A stretch of DNA of 64,000 bases, from NCBI GenBank assembly GCA_002081555.1, contig KV921091.1, positions 1-64,000 of the forward strand, in the 5' to 3' direction. The notes beneath the pieces were generated by a model, which saw nothing but the letters and a program-made list of their open reading frames with translations, was not told the DNA's origin and searched no databases. A program made the position numbers and the translations under genes. Positions 32,345-46,541 of this stretch are shown piece after piece. Every line of letters starts with the position of its first letter. Position 1 is the first letter of the stretch. The stretch is from Protostelium mycophagum (taxonomy: Eukaryota > Evosea > Variosea > Protosteliida > Protosteliaceae).

Positions 32345-34026
32345 ATGGCGGCACACGCCTTATATATCCTTGATTTGAAGGGAAAGGTCATTATCTCTCG
32401 TAATTATAGAGGTGACCTCCCAAACAATGTTGCCCAACGTTTCATCGCCAAGATTCTGGAAGAGGAAGACGTAGTGGTTAAGCCAGTGGTAGAAGATGAG
32501 GGTCTGTCCTTTGTCTATGTCCGCCACAACAACCTCTACTGTGAGTTCGCTTCTCTTCGTATTATTATCATGACTCATGCTCAGTGATGGCTGTCTCGGA
32601 GAGGAACTGCAATGTATCTATGGTTATTCTTTTCTTATATAAGCTTATCGAGGTAACAAAATGAGCGATCTCCCCCTCTTAAGTGTTCAGGTCTTTGTCG
32701 AATACTTCAAAGAACTAGAGGAGGAATCCATTCGCGACAATTTCGTTCTGATCTATGAACTTCTCGATGAGATGATGGACTTTGGACTTCCTCAGGTTAC
32801 TGAGACAAAGGTCTTGCAAGAGTAAGCAGTCCCTTGAAATGTATAGACTTTTATTTAATATTCACAGATTCATTACCCAGGAGAGCCACAAATTGACCAA
32901 GCAGCAAGTGCAGGTTGGTAACCGATCATCATCTCTTGTATTAAATATTATTCCAGGTTCCAAAGAGCGTCACCGGTGCTGTCTCTTGGAGAAGCGATGA
33001 CGTCAAGTACAGAAAGAACGAGGTGGGCAGATTAAATTCATGGCATATATCATATCACATCAATCGATGACTGTGCTAGGTCTTCTTAGATGTAGTGGAA
33101 AGCATTAACCTCTTAGTCGCCTCAAACGGAACACTTCTCCGTTCAGAGATTGTAGGAAATGTAAAGATGAGATCTTACCTCTCTGGTATGCCAGAGCTTC
33201 GTTTGGGTCTCAATGACAGAGTACAATTCGAATCTGCTGGACATGGAAAACGTGAGCTTTACCGACATTCTCGTTTTAAATATGTAACATCTTTACATTT
33301 GAAAGCTGATCAATACAGAGACGAATGCCAACACGAAAGGAAAGGCCATCGAAATGGAAGATGTTGCATTCCACCAGTGTGTTAAATTGAATCGTTTCGA
33401 GAGTGACCGCACCATCTCTTTTGTCCCTCCCGACGGAGAATTCGAGCTCATGTCTTACAGACTCAACACCAGTGTATGTCTATATAACAATTGATTCTGA
33501 TCATGTTGATTTTACGTGCAGGTCAAACCATTGATTTGGATCGAGGCTGATGTCGTCTCCCACAAAGGAAGCAGAGTAGAATACGTTGTGAAGGCCAAGT
33601 CACAGTTCAAGCAGAGATCCACAGCGAACAACGTTCAGATATTTATCCCCGTACCAAAGGATGTGGACACTCCCAAGTTCAAAGCCAGCGTTGGTTCAGT
33701 CAAATACGCACCAGAGAAGGATTCCATCTTGTGGACGATCAAGCAATTCCAAGGAGGCAAAGATCACCTCATGAGAGCACAGTTTGGTCTGCCTTCCATC
33801 GCCGATGAAGATCCGGCCTCTAAGCCACCCATCACGGTCAAGTTTGAGATCCCATACTTCACTGTCTCTGGAATACAAGTCAGATACCTCAAGATCATAG
33901 AGAAGTCCGGTTATCAGGCTCTGCCATGGGTCAGATACATCACCCAAAGCGGTACTTATGAGGTAATCATTTGCACACATCCTCTTTCCGCACACATCTC
34001 ACATCATTTAGATCCGCACTCAATAA
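32345..34026 (+). CDS. AP1M: AP-1 complex mu subunit
   Basis: N-terminal longin-like domain (MAAHALYILDLKGKVIISRN; ELLDEMMDFGLPQVTE) and the mu homology domain (SVTGAVSWRSDDVKYRKNE; FLDVVESINLLVASNGTLL; GMPELRLGLNDRV; PPDGEFELMSYRLNT; PLIWIEADVVSHKGSRVEY; LPWVRYITQSGTYE). The final intron leaves the four-residue end IRTQ, as in mu1A chains. mu1 binds YxxPhi sorting signals on cargo at the trans-Golgi and endosomes. Length (about 425 residues) and residue-level match leave little doubt; mu1 is preferred over mu2 by the start and the end. Its stop lies 22 bases from the stop of C2CD5 on the other strand. Confidence 0.95.
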
Positions 34027-34047
34027 TTCGAAATAAAAAGTACTGCA

Positions 34048-37000
34048 TTATGTTGTTATTTCTTGATTCATCGTGAGATGTCCATGTAGAGCCTCTGAGA
34101 ACACCAATGCCACATCACCAGACACGGAAAGTAGGCAATAACACTGGTTCTTATGGGCGTTCTCCACGATCGTCGATTCATCGATTCTATATGATAATAG
34201 TGCATTCCCGCCAAGAGCTGCGACATGTGATCGAACCACCGCATGCACCTCGTTGACAAAGATGTGTGTGAAGGCGCCTAAACCTCCCTGCTCCTTCACC
34301 GTGAAGGATTCTTTGATGAGATGCATGTTGATCCTTCCAAAGTACTTCAGAAGATGTGCTCCCGGAATGAAAGACATTGGGGTCAGCTCTACTCCCCTCG
34401 GGTTACTGCGTGATTCTTGCTCTAGCATGCCGATGAAGGTGGGCGTGTTTGTGATGTGAAGCTGAGGTGCCGGTTTGGCCATCTCTATGGAGAATATGAG
34501 TGATTCTTCGCTGATGTTCATGGGCGAAGGGGGAGGTGTTGAAACCGGTGAGACCTCCTCTTCCGTAATGTTGCTCTCTGGTGATTCCAATACGACCATC
34601 GCATTCAGTGTGATTTCTAATTGATCATCCGCGGGCAGATGCACATCAACAGTCAAAGCACAAAGACAACAAGGTGATAGAGCCCTGATCTTACATCATG
34701 TCAGAAGTGTAATGGAGAGATGAGGAGAGTACCTTGAATAAGATGGTGGAGTACAGATTGTGGAACATGGATGAGAACTGTTGGTTCAACCTCTTTGTGG
34801 TGGGGGACCACTCTACTCTTCTAATGGCTGTGATCATCTGACCATTTGATCTGATCTTGCCCGCTCCGGGTAGAGTCTGGATCATTCATCATGAACGCGA
34901 TCTAAATGATGATCATCTATGCATACCTCGGTATTGCAGAAGGAGAAGCCTTGGGGGATGGGAGGTTCTAATAACACGGACAATATATCTTCGTCTAAAG
35001 AGTCATCTACCTCCACGATGAAGGACGTTGTAGAGGCATCCTCTATCGGCAGAGCTCTGTTCATCATCATCACATGCTCATCACATCGATCACCGACCTG
35101 TCATCTTCTTCATCCTCCATCGCGTGATCCGTTCCCGCAGACGCAGACAGTTCAGGTGTGCTGCCCAGCGGCGGAGCCGCATTCTTCTTTCCATATTGTA
35201 TTGTGGAGGCATTTGCCAGCTGTTGTTGGTTGTGTCTACTCAAACTCATTATTCTATTTTGAATATTCAATAATTGCTTGTCTTCTTCATCTACAACGTC
35301 CAAACTCCGGTTGATTTGCAGCGTATGAGGAGACGGTAACGCCGGGATGTAAAACTGACACGTGTCAGATCTGAGATATGGACACGGTACTCACGGCGGT
35401 GGCGGTGGCTATGGCAACGATGAGAGATTCACCGATGGAGACTTGCATCTTTAGGCGGAATGCGGCGTTCATACCCATAATCCGAAGTTTGTACATCAAT
35501 TGTCTGTGTAAATTATACTCTAGAAATGGGAGGGCCTCGCTCACAGCGATAGCATTTAATTCACCCTGTCTATGTCAATATCACAAGTATATTATTCGTA
35601 ATAGCAGAAGATTCTTTTGCTTCGCGCAGATCCAACCGCAAACTACTGTTTTGTTTACGTATGCCTGGGAGGCCCTTCTTGCGGTTATAATGAATAACAA
35701 CGATATTTCACTTGACAAAGTTTTATGTCATTTGATTATTTGAATTCAAATATTGAAAGAAGAGTCACCTGTAATTTTTTCTTCTCTCTGCAAATCCTAG
35801 CCTCTAAGAAGGAGCCTTTACCAGTGACAGATATCTACATAAATATAAATATAAATTTATTTCCAGGAAAAATATATTAATTTCAAAAAACCATAATCGC
35901 CTGGTTCGCGTCGATAACATAAAACTACGATCCCTGTATCAAGATTTTTTTTACCACCATCGTGTCAATGTCGGAAAAATGAGTGGTCTTTTTTCCGGTG
36001 GTGATGCACATCAGGCGATTATGGGTTGAGATATAATCATTACCCCGTTTGGTGGCTCGATTGATGTCAGCAAAACTTGTGGCACGTATTTCTTTTTGCA
36101 AACATTGCAGTAGGATAATTTCATGTTATAAGGAGGCTTCCTGTGCTTCCTCGGGATATGACAAAAGTGTGATGTGCAAGCTTGAGCTGACAACCTTCAG
36201 TAATCTGTACACATCCATGACATCTATAAATAGATCTACAGATCTTCATGCCTATACAGATTCTTACATATGTAATTAGATGGATTTGTATCAAACGTGT
36301 TTTTGTTTTGCGGCTCTGCCGCATTGCTGCATTTTGCTAAACACATCTTTTTAGTGATTTGTGTACATTTCTGCCAAATGAACCGCAAACGTCACGGTTA
36401 GCTAACCGTGTGTCTATGGCAACGACATACGTAAAGTCTCAAAATTGATTTTCATTTAAAAAATAAAAATAAAATACCTTTTCGCTTGATCTTGTCCTCT
36501 CGAGACTTTTCTGTCAGACTTGGTCCAGAATAATTACTACTCATCATCGCCGCCGTTCCCACCGCCGTCAGTACACACACCTCTTAACAATATTATTCAC
36601 AATGTGTAGATGACCATCCCCACCTTTGTCCACGTCCATGGATGTCGTTTCGTGATATCCTACCACCGTGTCGCACCCGAAAAATCGGGCGTGCGCTCGG
36701 ATCTCTTCGCGCATCTCTTGCCACCACTCGTTCCTGATTTTTTTCCCGCCTTTTGCGCTGGAAGATTTTCCGTTGGATAACAGCTTGACGGATCTTTACT
36801 TGTGAATATTTGATTGAATTATGGGATTCGTGTTGGGCTGCCGAAAACGTGAACAACGCCAAAGGTTTCGGGTAATGCGTTTTTGCGGCAACGCCGCAAG
36901 CAAAAACAAACTATAACGTTAATATATTAATTTATATAATTTATTATTATGCATTATAAATGCTCACAAAAATACCAAGCCCTGCAATACGCATCCACTT

Positions 37001-38500
37001 CTATTTTGCAATTTAAAACACCAGAATGCACCTCCAGAAAATCCAAATAAAAAAATACCTCGCAATCACGATGCCGCCAAATCTCTCCACTTCATGACAG
37101 GAGAAGTTGTTCAGTGTGATCAACTTTACAGGAGCTACAGAGCCACTGGAGTGGAGTGTTTCTTTAAAGTCAGGAGCGCTCTGGCCTGACAGACTCTCTA
37201 TTGATGTGGAGAGTCTGACACTGCCCGCCGAATTTGATTTTCTGGGGGGGACAGGTGACATCTCCATGTTGATGGTGTCTTCTAATGACTAGATGTGACG
37301 TCATCTTATGAGATGGAGATGTCATATGTGATGTCATGACCCACCTTTGTAGTGCAGCAGGTGCCGTATCCTCGAGCTACTATACCGTTTTCACCTTCTA
37401 AATCAAAGTATTGGTTGTAGCCCAACACTGCATTCCCTCCCATCTCCTGAACTTTCTTGCCGATGTGCCTCTTTAATTTCCTACATCATGATCAATAATT
37501 CTCAACACTTGTAAATAACCACAACTACATTCCATTATGCTATTTTTCATGTAGACAGGCGTGATATTTATGTTGCAGAGTTTGGTCAATTTGCGGTAAT
37601 GAACACGTTAATTACCGAGAATTTCACCGTGGAGTTAGGTGTGCGATACAAATAATTGGAATTGCACCAAAAACATTTTAAGGTGCAGCTTTGTTATGAA
37701 AAAGATTTCCAAGTGAAATGGCTTTTTCGCAAAACAAAATACGTTTCCATTGTTTTATAAAGACATACCCCGACAAATTGTACAATAATAGCTGTCTCTC
37801 CTCATTAGAGATGCGGGATGCTCTAAAGTTGTCCATCCAATGATACTCCGGATCACTCTTCACCACGATAGAGGCCACAAGCCCGTGGCTCTCTATGATT
37901 TCATGGAACAATCCAGGTTTGGAGCCTGTACCTCTCAACATATGGTGATCATGTGATATGTATACATACTCGTGACGAATTGAACTCCAGTAGAAGCCTC
38001 TCTAAATTCGTTGACATCGCCAAAAAATTCGACTTTGACGACGACATTCAGTTCACCTCTAATACCTAGCCGCTTGAGCAAAATAATGTTGAATTATCCC
38101 ACCTCGAAGTGTATCAAAAATGGGAAACCATCCTGAGATCTGTCCCGAAGTGTTGCGAATCAATAGACAATTCAGATCAATGTGAATCGCCCCAATAACA
38201 TCATCTGCTGATACGACGTCGTGATCATAGACTCTGTTTTTTTCAGTTACATTCTCCATTTTTCGGGGAGTAAACATCTCACTTAAAGACAATTGGATGG
38301 TCTTGAAGCTGCGAATCATCGGGAACATCCACTCTGAAATCTTCATTCCATACAGGATTTAATGTTTTTCGTCTGATTTCCGTCCGTTTTACTGTCTCTA
38401 AATATCTCATCTCGACGTAGGCATCGGTGAGATCAGAACTCCGATCCATCACTGGAAGGTTCCTGGCCTCTACCACTCTCACCTTGATTGTGGAGGGCAT
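34048..38500 (-). CDS. C2CD5: C2 domain-containing protein 5 (CDP138-like)
   Basis: The N-terminal C2 domain from ATG 38500 reads IKVRVVEARNLPVMDRSSDL and TDAYVEMRYLETVKRTE, close to human C2CD5, with VYDHDVVSADDVIGAIHIDL further on. Middle exons: DPEYHWMDNFRASRISNEER; GGNAVLGYNQYFDLEGENGI; EMREEIRAHARFFGCDTVVG; VPQVLLTSIEPPNG; ISVTGKGSFLEARICREKKK. C-terminus: GGLGAFTHIFVNEVHAVVRS and HVAALGGNALLSYRIDE, ending MNQEITT at 34048. C2CD5 binds Ca2+ and phospholipids and promotes GLUT4 vesicle fusion in mammals; the amoeba role is presumably exocytic. Many introns; two are enlarged by palindromic or MITE-like inserts (35838-36042 and near 36290-36480). Confidence 0.92.
35891..36024. mobile_element. 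MITE-like element, 13-bp terminal inverted repeats
   Basis: A 134-bp block bounded by perfect 13-bp inverted repeats (CCATAATCGCCTG at 35891-35903, its complement at 36012-36024). It sits inside one C2CD5 intron (donor after EPPNG, acceptor before ISVTGKG) that is about 200 nt, against 40-50 nt for most neighbours. No coding capacity and no clear target-site duplication. A nonautonomous DNA transposon remnant is the best fit. Confidence 0.55.
36310..36322. repeat. GCGGC-TCT-GCCGC hairpin in C2CD5 intron
   Basis: Same core as the copy at 11849, flanked by TTTTGTTTT. Confidence 0.8.
36393..36410. repeat. 18-bp perfect palindrome in C2CD5 intron
   Basis: CACGGTTAGCTAACCGTG is its own reverse complement over 18 bases. 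Confidence 0.85.
36885..36897. repeat. GCGGC-AAC-GCCGC hairpin in C2CD5 intron
   Basis: Identical 13-mer to that at 15533, with flanking TTTT and AAGCAAAAAC. Confidence 0.8.
37296..37303. promoter_or_regulatory. TGACGTCA octamer in C2CD5 intron
   Basis: Minus-strand context AGATGACGTCACATC, about 25 bases upstream of the acceptor of the exon encoding EDTINMEMSPVPP. Confidence 0.45.
37592..37617. repeat. TTGCGGTAA inverted repeat, copy 1
   Basis: A short foldback opening with GCGGTAAT and closing with ATTACCG around ACACG. A near-copy lies at 55040-55066. Confidence 0.6.
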
Positions 38501-38698
38501 TTTGCTGCCGTATGTATGATCTGGATTTTTGTTGAAAATATTTTCTTTTTCATTTCATTAGAACGTAAAGAACATCCATCTACACTTCCTCTCACGAAGC
38601 ATAAACAGCCTGCACGTTCTCCCGCGAAAACGTCCGCTACTCCGACTCTGACGCGCAGATGTACTATTCTTCGAGGAAGACACTACTGAGCGACTACG

Positions 38699-40845
38699 AT
38701 GAGGAGCACCCACCTTCTGATCCTTGCTTCTTTGGCTCTCCTTTGTTCTGCGGATGTGAGCCATTAATCAGCTTGATGATAACTAAAGAAAGCTCAGGTC
38801 CCGTTTGGCTGTGGGATTAGAGGTGTACAACCTGTTGGACTTCCAACGATCCAATTCTGCGCGTGAGGGATTGCAATGCAGTCACACCATCTAAAGATTC
38901 CAGTTCTTCAGCAGATGGTGGCGTCTTCAGTAACTACACAAACATGTACGAATTGACCGACATCATTTCCACTGCATCCTGTCTCGCCAAGAAATTCAAT
39001 CAGATCATCATGCCTGGTCCCTGCGGTATGCCGATCTTGATAGAGACATTCTCAAACGTGCAGGCTGCCCCAGTTCATGTCACAAAAGAGGACGATGCGT
39101 ACCAAAAGGGAGGTCCAATGTGTGTCTCTGTAATTCAGGATGGAAAGGCGAAGACTGCTCCGTAGGTGTGCTTCTTCTAAAAAGAGAACAACTCTGACCA
39201 ATCCAAGTGTCCTGCTCTGATCGAGTCAATCCATGTCAAAATGGGGCGAAATGTGTGACAGAGAATGGCATCGACATGTGTCAGTGTACCCCAGGATATA
39301 ACCTTATGGACTGCTCGGGAAAGGATAGTACGTGATTATCTAAAGATGCGTCGCTCCGCGTTATGTGCGAAACAGTGAATTTGATTCTAATTTTTGACAG
39401 AGCAGTACACACCCAGACCTAAAGAGTTGCGACCACAATACAAAATGGACAAGTGAGTTTATTTTTAGAACATCAAATATCTCACATCAAATAGATATGG
39501 TGAAGACCACCCACTCTTTGATATCTCAACAGTGACAACCTTTCGTGTCTATATGGAAGATAAAGACCTCCGCACACTCATCACAGACGAAGAGAAGACT
39601 CCGATCAATGTCACCTCTATACACATTAAGAACCGAAGAGTTTCGCAGTATGTCCGTGGCAGTGAGTGTTTCTGCATAGTGATTTACTGTATTACGTGAA
39701 CTGACGTCATCAGCTATCCATAAAAGTGGTGTCTCATCATTTGGATTTGCGAAGAAATCCTTTCGTATCCAATTTGACAATGAATTCATGGATGTCAGGG
39801 TGAGTCGCAATCACATGCGATCTACAACGTTGTAATTTCTCATCACTGTAGTCCATCAAACTCAAAGGCGCCGAGTTCGATTCATCTTTCATTAGAGAGG
39901 CCCTTTCTATGGCAGTAATCAAAAGGTTTGTAGATCCTAAATTTGGAATAATAAAAATAGCATGGGAGTACCTGTTGGGAGGAGCGGTTACGCATCTCTG
40001 TACATTAATGACGTCTTTCGGGGTGTCTATGTCATCCTTGAAGACATCGACACACCATTCTTCAAATCCAGGTTCGGTTGTCAAGATGGTACCCTATGCA
40101 AACAAGGTTTAGAATGTGTAAGTGTGGATTATCACCATAAAACTAACAGAAGAAGTTGGCAGATAATGAATTCCAAGATCTCAAATCGAAGTGTGAGTAT
40201 GATTGGTTAAAAAAAAATATGACAGGGGTGGAGAGGGTTATGGACGTCGACATGTACATCCGCAGTGTGGCTGCCGACGCTATGACAGGGAACTGGGACG
40301 GATGGAAGAATGACAACAATTGGGCTTTTTATCGGCCCAGAAAGGGGGAAAAGGTGGGTATACTTGCTGCTATAAATAGACTGATATCCACAGTGGATCC
40401 CTTTTAGATCCGACTTGGACGCATCGTGGGGTTTCGATTATTGGCAATATTCAAGACAAAGCTCTGAGAATGTCTTTGAATGGTTCTGGGAGCAAAGGAG
40501 TTTCTGCCCAATAATAATCAACGATGCTACATATAGATCATTGTACGTGAAGTATATCAAGTACATCGCAGACACGTGGTTGGTGCCGAACGGGCCTGCA
40601 GAGATTTTCGCCAAAGAACTGCACCAGATGTTGCTTCCTTTTGCGGTACAAGACGCGTGAGTGCCTCGAACTTTTTATCTCCTTCTGACTGAAGCAGTTG
40701 GCACGCATTAGACTACCACTGGACACCTGAGTTCTTCCTTTCATCCCTTGATGTAGATGTGGGCGATCCATGCAGGACTCAAGCAATCAACTCGTTCATA
40801 TCCACCAGATATTCTTCTGCCCTGAAACAGATTGCTGGCCATTGA
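38699..40845 (+). CDS. Secreted CotH-domain protein with EGF-like module
   Basis: From ATG 38699 a classic signal peptide (MRSTHLLILASLALLCSAD). A Cys-containing N-terminal region (about 38860-39160) and an EGF-like module (NPCQNGAKCVTENGIDMCQC, about 39220-39320) follow. The CotH region then runs 39500-40840: TTFRVYMEDKDLRTLI, FGFAKKSFRIQFDNEF, GVPVGRSGYASLYIND, YVILEDIDTPFF, GNWDGWKNDNNWAFYRP and WIPFRSDLDASWGFDY, ending SSALKQIAGH at 40845. CotH proteins include an atypical secreted kinase of Bacillus spores and surface proteins of Mucorales; the two Asp/Asn-rich motifs seen here match the catalytic regions. Likely acts outside the cell or in the secretory path. Introns of 40-50 nt throughout. 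Confidence 0.87.
39702..39709. promoter_or_regulatory. TGACGTCA octamer at CotH 3' splice site
   Basis: The intron ends CTGACGTCATCAG, so the octamer lies four bases from the exon encoding TIHKSGVSSFG. Confidence 0.55.
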
Positions 40846-41038
40846 AGCCTTTCAATAAATACTGCATCAGCACCAGACGTGAAGACCAACTGCTGTAATT
40901 TAGTCTTCGATCTGCCTTGGTTACGATCCCTGATTTGAGATTTTATTCTTCTTTGAGATTGTTCTATTGTTTGTGTAAATAAACTCCACTTTCGCAATAA
41001 GCCCAAAAATTTTCGCGCCATTCAAATCAGATCTGCAG

Positions 41039-43233
<2,195 letters not shown>

Positions 43234-43274
43234 TGTATATAAACACTGTATGATCGATGATTTGTCATCCATCA

Positions 43275-45977
43275 TCATGAGAAGTTCACACGGAATGAGA
43301 CGCCCTTCCCTGCATAGTCTTTTTGGGGGAGAGGGATTGTATACAGGACTGAGTCTCCATTCTTTGCACACTTTGCCACCGGATTGGTCGCACAGCTAAA
43401 TCTGTCTCCTCTAAATGTGATTTGAAGGCTCTTGAGAGTTTGTGTCGGGTCCGAGACGATGACAGAAGTTATAGAGGGGTTGTAATTGAAGAGGATGAGA
43501 CAAGGCTGGGCGGCTTCCAATGTCACATTAAGAAGGGAGAAGGTGAAGCTCGAGGTAGAGAAGAAAGAGACTCCTAAAAGCTTCTTGCCGTGGTGCATCA
43601 CGGCGTGAATGTTGCTATTGGCTTGTAGAGTGGATGTCTGCTTGGTCGTCTCCGTTGGATTGAAGCTAGCGAAACTCACTCCAGGAACGGTGACCCATTG
43701 TAGACTGTTCCCTGCTGTGGGGGTGGCCAGCGCTTTGAACATTGCTGTGGGTGTCACCTCTCCTGTCTGTGTTCCGATACTGCTCCAGTTTCCTGACACA
43801 ACCTTGGTGGAGATAGATACTTTGATGGGCTTTTGGAAGACGTAACCAGTGTTGTCGTGGTGCATCCACTTGGGTGATGATAATGTGCCATTCTTGAAGT
43901 CTCCGGTATCTGTTTGTACCTGCCCGTTCAACACACGATTGTCGATGGCGGTAACAACGGGTAGACCGCTGGACTGCTTGATATCCGTCACTATGGTGAC
44001 ATAAAAGTCTTGGAAGAAGAACCAGGTCTTCTTCCAGCTCAATTGTCGATTGATTGGGCTCAGGAAATCCATCGTAGCAACACCAGAGGAGCCATCAGAC
44101 ACTCCACCGACAAAATCGCGAAGCCCATAGAATGTGGTCTTATCGCATGTGAGGTCGTGAGAGCTGGGGTCCACCGTCACTCCTGAGACTTTCAGACCAT
44201 TTGAGGTGTATAAAGTGTACCTGGCAGAGTGTACCAATCCCATAAGGGTACCGCCTTCACGTATTCTTGACCGCTTGTGTAGGTGAATACTGTTCCGTCG
44301 CTGAGGTGTAAGTCTTTGAGGCCTTGCCCGTTGATGCATTCTCCTGTCTTCACCCTGCTCGAGAGCATCTGCAAGGTCTCAGTTCCGTTACTTTCGGTTT
44401 CTCACCTTCAAAGTGACGACGTAGTTGCGGCCACGATGTGACATGTATTCTGACATCCAAAAGAATCTATTTCCAACCAGCCCATTCGTGTTCGGAGCTG
44501 TTCCTGTTGCAGATTGCAATCTGTTCAGCGTTGTCATGGCATCCTTCACACTCCAAATAGATATCACGCGGCTGTGTTTCATCAATCCTCAACATTTATG
44601 TGCATAAATGCTCTGCATCAAAGTTGCAAAATCAATGATGGATTCTATCTGCACTCACGACATGGCCGGAGTTATCCAATCGAAGGCATCGATCCCGTTG
44701 CTGATGCGGCGTCCCGACTGTGAGATATCCCAGTTATAGCGAGGTGACGTCTTACTTCCAGTTCCAATGATCGACCATTCAGCACCTCGGATCATCTTGC
44801 TAAGCGCATCCTGAGCCTCTGTGCTCAGCGGGAAGGTGGGCAAACCGGTCGTTTGATTCAAACTCAGGAATGCGTCATTCAGAAAGACTTCGCCGTAGCC
44901 AGAAAAATATGGGATGGTAGCTGCAAGGATCAGGCGTGAGGACAGCCTATCTACTCACTGTGTTGGAAGAATGTTCCGTCCACCTTGATTCCGTCTTGGC
45001 TATCAGGGGTGATGACAAAACCGGAAAAAGTATAAGCGAAGGCCTCCTTCACCATAGTGATGTTCTTGGTGAAGCACCCAAGTGTAACTCCAACAGACGC
45101 TTGGTCTTGTAGATTAGCTCCAACTGCTCCAGAAACCTTTCTTTTGTGAGATTTTGACAAGATATGATTTGGATTACATAGATGTAACCTCTCTGCATGA
45201 GGAGGGAACATAACTTGGTCTCTGTGTTGGTGAGTTGAACCCCCTTGTATTGTAGAACGAGACAAATGGGGCCTGAGCTGGATCAAATCAGAATTATTAT
45301 ATAATATGATAACAATTAGTTTATTAAAAAAGAAAAATAAATGTTTTACATCTTGGGTATACCAATCTGTTGCCACCACCAATTCGGATTCCAAAAACCA
45401 CCGGTACCACAGGGACAGTTACCTCCATTTTTTATCATGTTGTGCCTTGCGCAGTCAGAATGCGTCTGGCCATAATCATTCTTGAACCAATAATTCAGTG
45501 CTCCCCTGGATTCATCAACCCTTTTTCAATTCAAGAGAACAAACCTAATGGCTTGAAGGTGTTCAGTATTCCGAGTGGAATACCAAGAGTTGGTCAGGGT
45601 TGCTGTTGCTGTCAAAACTTGATTGGGGATGAAATCTCACAAATCCTTGTCCAATGCGTAAAGGCAGGCCATACAGCGACATAATCGGCAGCCTTACATC
45701 CTGAAACATAATCGATGTCTGGCCAACTTCCATCTGATCGCAATTTGGACACCCTTTTGCACATCAGAACGACAAAATGGATCTCGCTACTTCCAGATCT
45801 TTGACTGTAGCGAGTGATGGAGTCTGTGCAACAGCAATTGCAACTTGTTGAGAGGTGAAGACACTCAATTCATCACCAAGCACCCAACTGTTGGTTGTGA
45901 TCTGGCCAGAATGAGCACATGAGAAGGAGAGATTCGCTCACCGACAATAGAACAAAAAGGAAAGAGAGGATCCTCAT
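43275..45977 (-). CDS. Polysaccharide lyase family 8 (hyaluronate/chondroitin lyase type)
   Basis: Signal peptide from ATG 45977 (MRILSFLFVLLS). The alpha/alpha toroid region contains GANLQDQASVGV (catalytic Asn, about 45110), DGTFFQHS (catalytic His, about 44970) and PYFSGYGEVFLND (Tyr, about 44890), with SGRRISNG (Arg) near 44700. The beta-sandwich part starts RFFWMSEYMSHRGRNYVV and SGQEYVKAVPLWDWYTLPGT and runs to 43275. PL8 enzymes cleave uronic-acid polysaccharides by beta-elimination. In this setting it may digest bacterial or fungal polymers or remodel the amoeba's own coat. The catalytic residues look intact. PL8 is mainly bacterial, so lateral origin is plausible. The stop is 42 bases from the katanin stop. 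Confidence 0.87.
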
Positions 45978-46541
45978 TCCTCTTGAGGATCTTACCTTTC
46001 GGTTGCCAAATTCAAACTGACTTGTCACAAAACCAAAATCACCGGTTTTATGCCATCATTTAAAAAGGGAATATTATAATATTATATATATAATATAATA
46101 GCGGATTTATCTACAACACCACACACTGAATGCTTGCTTAAGCTTTGTAAATTCTCCAGACTGGGTGGAAATCATTGCACACAAAAGATAGCAGCCTTTG
46201 CCAGAGGCTAACAGGGGTTTGTGGGTGGGCCTCGTGTGTTGTATTTCTGTTGGTGTCTGCTGAGAACATGCTTTGTGCACACGTAACACTATATTACATG
46301 TACAGACTTAGCAAAGTTCAGATACAGATTTTCTGTCCTAACGTCTTTTCACAATTATATTTCAGTTCATTGGTGGTGCTTCTTCAGATTATTTGTGCAG
46401 AACGATCCAGAACTCTTCTTTGCGAGATATCGAGTTGTAGATATTTACCTAATTATTATTACGCGCGGACACGTGAAATTTCGAAAAAAAACTGCAATTT
46501 GCCCATCTGACACGTCAGAAAATCGAAGCATCGTCTAAACG
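45978..46541. promoter_or_regulatory. Divergent promoter region, lyase / carrier genes
   Basis: 564 bases between two start codons in opposite directions. A strongly A/T palindromic patch lies at about 46068-46101 (runs of ATAATATTATATATATAAT type). A short plus-strand ORF at 46175-46510 has no coding signature. No RNA gene is seen. Confidence 0.45.

Noticed and set aside
37000-38280. Possibility that the N-terminal C2 exon belongs to a separate gene
   Set aside because: Exon order and content follow C2CD5 from the C2 domain to the C-terminus without a break.
46175-46510. Plus-strand 111-residue ORF upstream of the carrier gene
   Set aside because: Cys/Leu/Tyr-rich without splice or domain support; more likely promoter or 5' UTR.
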